Source of the DNA: Phaeotremella fagi
Taxonomy: Eukaryota > Basidiomycota > Tremellomycetes > Tremellales > Phaeotremellaceae
DNA: 64,000 nt
NCBI GenBank assembly: GCA_001599715.1
Contig: BCHU01000008.1
Span: forward strand, 992,001 to 1,056,000
Direction of reading: 5' to 3'
The notes beneath the pieces were generated by a model that saw only the letters and a list, made by a program, of their open reading frames with translations, was not told the DNA's origin and did not search any database. A program made the position numbers and the translations under genes. Below, one piece after another: positions 60,214 to 64,000 of the stretch. Numbering within the stretch: position 1 is the first letter of the stretch; every line of letters starts with the position of its first letter.

Positions 60214-63200
60214 CTAAAAACGAAGTGCAGCCGCCGCTCTAATATCATGTAAAGTCAAACCACTCTTTTCACACATTTCAGTGAACGCTCCATTCTTATT
60301 GAATAGATTTTCAGGTGTATCGAATTCCTATCAACAACGTTAGTATCAAAATCAACTGACGCAATAAATCAAATAACCCACCTCAACACGTCCTTCTGAC
60401 ATGACCAAGATTCTGTCGTAAGAGATGATAGTAGAAAGACGATGAGCGATACACAACAAAGTCTTTTCTTTGAATTCATTTCTGATAGTTTCTTGAATCT
60501 TGGCATCAGTCTCAACATCCACCGAAGCGGTTGCCTCGTCTAACACGATAACACGAGAATCCCTAACCAAAGCCCGAGCAAGTGAAACCAAAGACCTTTC
60601 ACCGACTGATAGATTCTGTCCTTCCTCTTCGACTACGGTGTCTAAACCGAATCGACTCGCTGGGGTTTGAGTACCTGACGATGCCGGTTCTTCACTCGAG
60701 ACTTTCTGTCCTTGACCTGGTGGGTTATGGACTAAATGAGCTCTACGAAGGGCGTCGTACAATTCAGCATCGGTTTTAGTGTGGAAGGGGTCAATGTTGG
60801 ATCGGAGTGTACCACTGAACAATAACGGGTCTTGTGGGATGACTAAGAAACATTATCAATGTTCTGATCATCCTAGTGATAAAACAAAAAGACCTACTAG
60901 AAATACCCGATCTTAAATCGTTCAAACCAATTTTTCCAACATCAACACCATCCACAACGATTGAACCAGCAGACAACTCAGCCATTCTGAAAAGCGCCAC
61001 CATAATCGAAGATTTTCCCGCACGTAATGATTCAAAAAACGTCAGTTCAACGTTCATCCATCAAGAAAGAAGACTTATCTGTTCTACCGACAACCCCGAT
61101 TTTCTCAGCAGCCCCAACACTGAGTGTAAGACCTTTCAAGACGTTTGGTAATTCCTCTCGGTATCTCATGAACACATCGTTGAATTCGATTTTACCCTGT
61201 GACGGCCATTCCTTTGGTGGTTTAGTTTCTTCGACTTGATGAGGGGCTTCTTGTTCCAATTCATTAGCGTAATGCATGATTCTTTCCGCTCCAACCATGT
61301 CGTTCTCGACCTCAGCTAATTGACGGACCAACCATGAGAAAGATTGTTGAACTGTTAACATTGTTGATAAGCCTAAACCACCACTGGCTGCTGAAACTGA
61401 ATGTGAACAGATGACGATGATAGCGACAGAGAAAGTGAGTAATGAACCCAAGAAATCTAATCTGATACCTAACCAACGTTGATTGATGATAGTCAAATAA
61501 TAAGCTCTGTTCTCAACATCCATTCGATCAATGTTATCTTGATAGAATCTTGATGATTCACCATAAGATCTGATAGTAGCGATACCGGATAAAGATTCTG
61601 AGAAATGTGAATAAAGACTTGATCTGAGGACAGCGTCGATTCTCTTGAATTCACGAGATGATTTTCGGTAGAATCTAGCGTTATGAACGTAAAGAATGAC
61701 GATGACTGCCATGGCGATTAAGAAGTAAGGTTCAACAATGGCCAAAAGGACGACAGCTCCAATGATGTTGGCTAAAGTTGAGACGGCCATTCTCATAGCG
61801 TCACCAAGGGTGTTATCGATAGTATCGACATCTTTAGCGAATCTGTTCATGATTCGACCCAGGGGTGTTGTATCGAAGAATTCTTGAGGAGCGAACATGA
61901 CACGTTTGATGGCGTCACGATGAAGTCTGACGGATGCGAAGTAGGTGATTAAAGCTTGTGAGAATCCCATGAAGAATAACCCAAACGCTGAACCGATACC
62001 CAAAGCAGCATACAGTCCCATGTAAAATCCATCACCATAAGGCCATTTATATTCTTGCCAGAAAACCAACCAGAACGAAGCTAAACAAAGTAGGTCAGTC
62101 AAATGTTTCCAACCCCACCAAAACCAAACTCACTCATGACAGTGAAACCTTGAGCTAGAACTACGGCAAAAATCAAGATTGGAATCATATAAATACCCTG
62201 TCCAGCTTTGAAATAATTGTAATAAGTTCCCTTTTTCAAAGCACCCGAGTTCCTTTCTTCAGCCTGCATAAGAGCATGAGCAGCACCTTTGGCAACCATC
62301 TTTGATCTATCCCTCTTAACGACAGGACCAGATTGTTCGACAGCTAGTTGTTCATCCTCGTCTTTCTCTTCAGCTTGATCTTGGGATCCGAAATCTCTGA
62401 TCAAACGAGCGAAAGCACCGTTCTTCTCACGTAATTCGTTATAGGTACCTTGCTCTGATACACGTCCATCTTCTAATGTAATAATGTTATCGACATAAGG
62501 TAAGAAATGAAGAGCGTGAGTGACGAGGATACGAGTTTTCCCACTTAGAGCACCGACGATGGCATTGAAGAACAAGGCTTTACCGACACCAGCGTCTAAA
62601 GCAGATAGAGGATCATCGAGGGCGATGATATCAGCGTTGAAATAGATAGCACGAGCGATGTTGACACGTTGTTTTTGACCACCAGACAGATTAATTCCCT
62701 TCTCTCCGATCTCGGTACCATCACCATCTTCAAGTAATTCCAAATCAGGTTCGAGACAGGCGTCCCTGATTGCAGCCCAGTAACGTTCTTCGTCCCATGG
62801 TTGACCAAACAAGATATTCTCTCTGACAGTGGCGTTTTGGATCCAAGGTGTTTGAGCACAGAGTGAAGTAGAACCAGAGAACGTAACTTTACCGTCTGTT
62901 CTTCTCATTTCACCCATCAATCCTTGAAGTAAGGACGATTTACCGGAACCGATAGCACCGACGATAGCAGTGAGTGATCCTCTTGGAATGGATAAATCGA
63001 TATCTTTCATTTTGAAAATCTTCTCTTGGGTGGTTTCATAATCATCAACGATCTCTGGATTGGTCGAAGCACCACCACCAGAACCTGCTTTACCAGCTTC
63101 TCCAAGATTAGGTTGACCACCTTGGATATCTGTGACAGCAGCACCGGCCAAGTTACTTTTACTGTTCTTGGAACCTTTCTTTGATTTCTTTTGAGGAGTC

Positions 63201-64000
63201 GCAGGAGCGTTGTTGGTTCCGTTGATAGCGTTGGCATATTTACCCTTGAGTTTGGCGGTTGGGTCATCGACTGCCAAAGGTGCCGCATCCCAAGTGAAGG
63301 AAGCGTGTTCGATACGAACAGCTTCTTCCATATCTGGATCAATGACTCTTCCCTCGGTGACGACTTCGGCTTCAAAGACGAGTTCCAAACGTCCAATAGC
63401 GTTGGATGCATCGGCACAAGCACTGAGTGTCATTGGCCACATGAGCAATGGTAGTCTCATGAGTTGGAACAAGGTAATGACGGTGAAGATAGTGGCGGCT
63501 TGAAGATCATGAGCGGTGAGTTTGTAAGTGACAAAGGACAAGATAGCAGCGAGTGTAGGTAATGACATTCCGAAAGCCATCATACCAGATCTGATGACCA
63601 AAAGTGATCTAACGTATTTGAGCTCCATTCCTCTGATAGCACCAAGACGATTCAAGAAAGGTAATTCCCAAGCCATGAGTTTAACGATTCTCATTCCCCC
63701 TAGAATTTCTTGTAAAAGTTTAGCACGTTTATCGGTCCAGATCATAGACTTCTTTCTGATTTTAAACAGATTCTTCATGATAAGAATCTGTAATGGTGTC
63801 ATGACCAGTAAAAATCCTATTCCAGGTAGAGCAGAGTAACCGATTTGAACACAAAGAATGATTACTACTACCGCAAATTGAATAGGTCCGGTCCATATGA
63901 TATGGAAGAAACCAGCGGCAAAATCAATACGACTTGTATCTGTTGAGATGTGGTTGACAATTTTACCGTTAGGTAGTTCTCCTCTTGCTTTACCAGTCAG
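60214..64000 (-). CDS. YOR1: ABCC-type multidrug transporter, Yor1-like (5' end outside window)
   Basis: ABC exporter of the MRP/Yor1 class, truncated by the right edge, so the N-terminus and part of the first membrane domain are missing. In order: TMD1 helices to about 63400 (with [20 protein letters not shown]), NBD1 with Walker [13 protein letters not shown], signature [14 protein letters not shown] and Walker [13 protein letters not shown], linker, TMD2 (about 61250-62260, with [17 protein letters not shown]), and NBD2. In NBD2 the Walker [15 protein letters not shown] forms only after removing an AT-AC intron (61024-61078). The signature is [16 protein letters not shown], as in Yor1-type proteins, and Walker B is [15 protein letters not shown]. 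It ends [10 protein letters not shown]; the stop is at 60214-60216. The substrate is not predictable; Yor1 relatives pump oligomycin, phospholipids and azoles. Confidence 0.92.
61024..61078 (-). other. AT-AC intron in the NBD2 Walker A motif
   Basis: On the minus strand the intron begins ATAAGTCTTC and ends AATCATTAC, 55 nt, with a CTGAC branch-like site about 20 nt before the end. Joining GGTAGAACAG to GTGCGGGAAAATC gives Gly-Arg-Thr-Gly-Ala-Gly-Lys-Ser. No GT-AG pair restores this frame. Confidence 0.8.

Noticed and set aside
61024..61078. U12-type (minor spliceosome) intron
   Set aside because: The ends are AT-AC, but the donor ATAAGT and the lack of a TCCTTAAC branch site do not fit U12 introns; a U2-type AT-AC intron is the better reading.

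Overview
The window reads as nuclear DNA of a basidiomycete yeast-like fungus, most likely a tremellomycete (Cryptococcus/Kwoniella type). The evidence is dense introns of about 45-60 nt with GTRNGT donors and CTRAY branch sites, a double-hybrid histidine kinase of the Cryptococcus Tco2 architecture, and fungal-type versions of CRM1, PGK, VPS27, DDX41, SLD5, SLX9 and a Yor1-type ABC transporter. No rRNA, tRNA, CRISPR array, insertion sequence or virus-like gene was recognised. Coordinates below span start to stop codon and include introns; exon structures were worked out by eye.

Layout. 0.8-3.7 kb: three tandem copies (period about 1.05 kb) of a small gene family I do not recognise, all on the minus strand. 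One copy has an in-frame stop. 4.1-12.3 kb: a CorA/Mnr2-type magnesium transporter, ESCRT-0 subunit VPS27 and DEAD-box helicase DDX41. 12.6-21.0 kb: a compact metabolic stretch with a POT/PTR2 peptide transporter, L-threonine aldolase, a Zn2Cys6 transcription factor, an SMP-30/gluconolactonase-like enzyme and proline iminopeptidase. This could be a small peptide/amino-acid utilisation cluster with its own regulator. 21.3-28.7 kb: an orphan acidic protein, exportin CRM1 and a secreted, probably GPI-anchored polysaccharide-lyase-14-like protein.

29.2-47.6 kb: a lysine/serine-rich nuclear-type protein, a five-CCHC-knuckle protein next to a coiled-coil protein (possibly one gene), phosphoglycerate kinase with a leader intron, a SNF2-family ATPase, a large mitochondrial-type protein, the ribosome biogenesis factor SLX9 and a Myb/SANT protein. 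48.3-56.4 kb: one 8-kb gene for a double hybrid histidine kinase. 56.6-64 kb: GINS subunit SLD5, an uncharacterised disordered protein and a Yor1-like ABC transporter cut by the right edge.

The most notable observations are (i) a 55-nt AT-AC intron that must be removed to rebuild the Walker A motif of the second ABC domain of the transporter; (ii) the tandem orphan family with one decaying copy; (iii) five zinc knuckles each split by a phase-0 intron at the same codon; (iv) threonine at the leptomycin-B cysteine position of CRM1; and (v) a 10-nt microexon in proline iminopeptidase.
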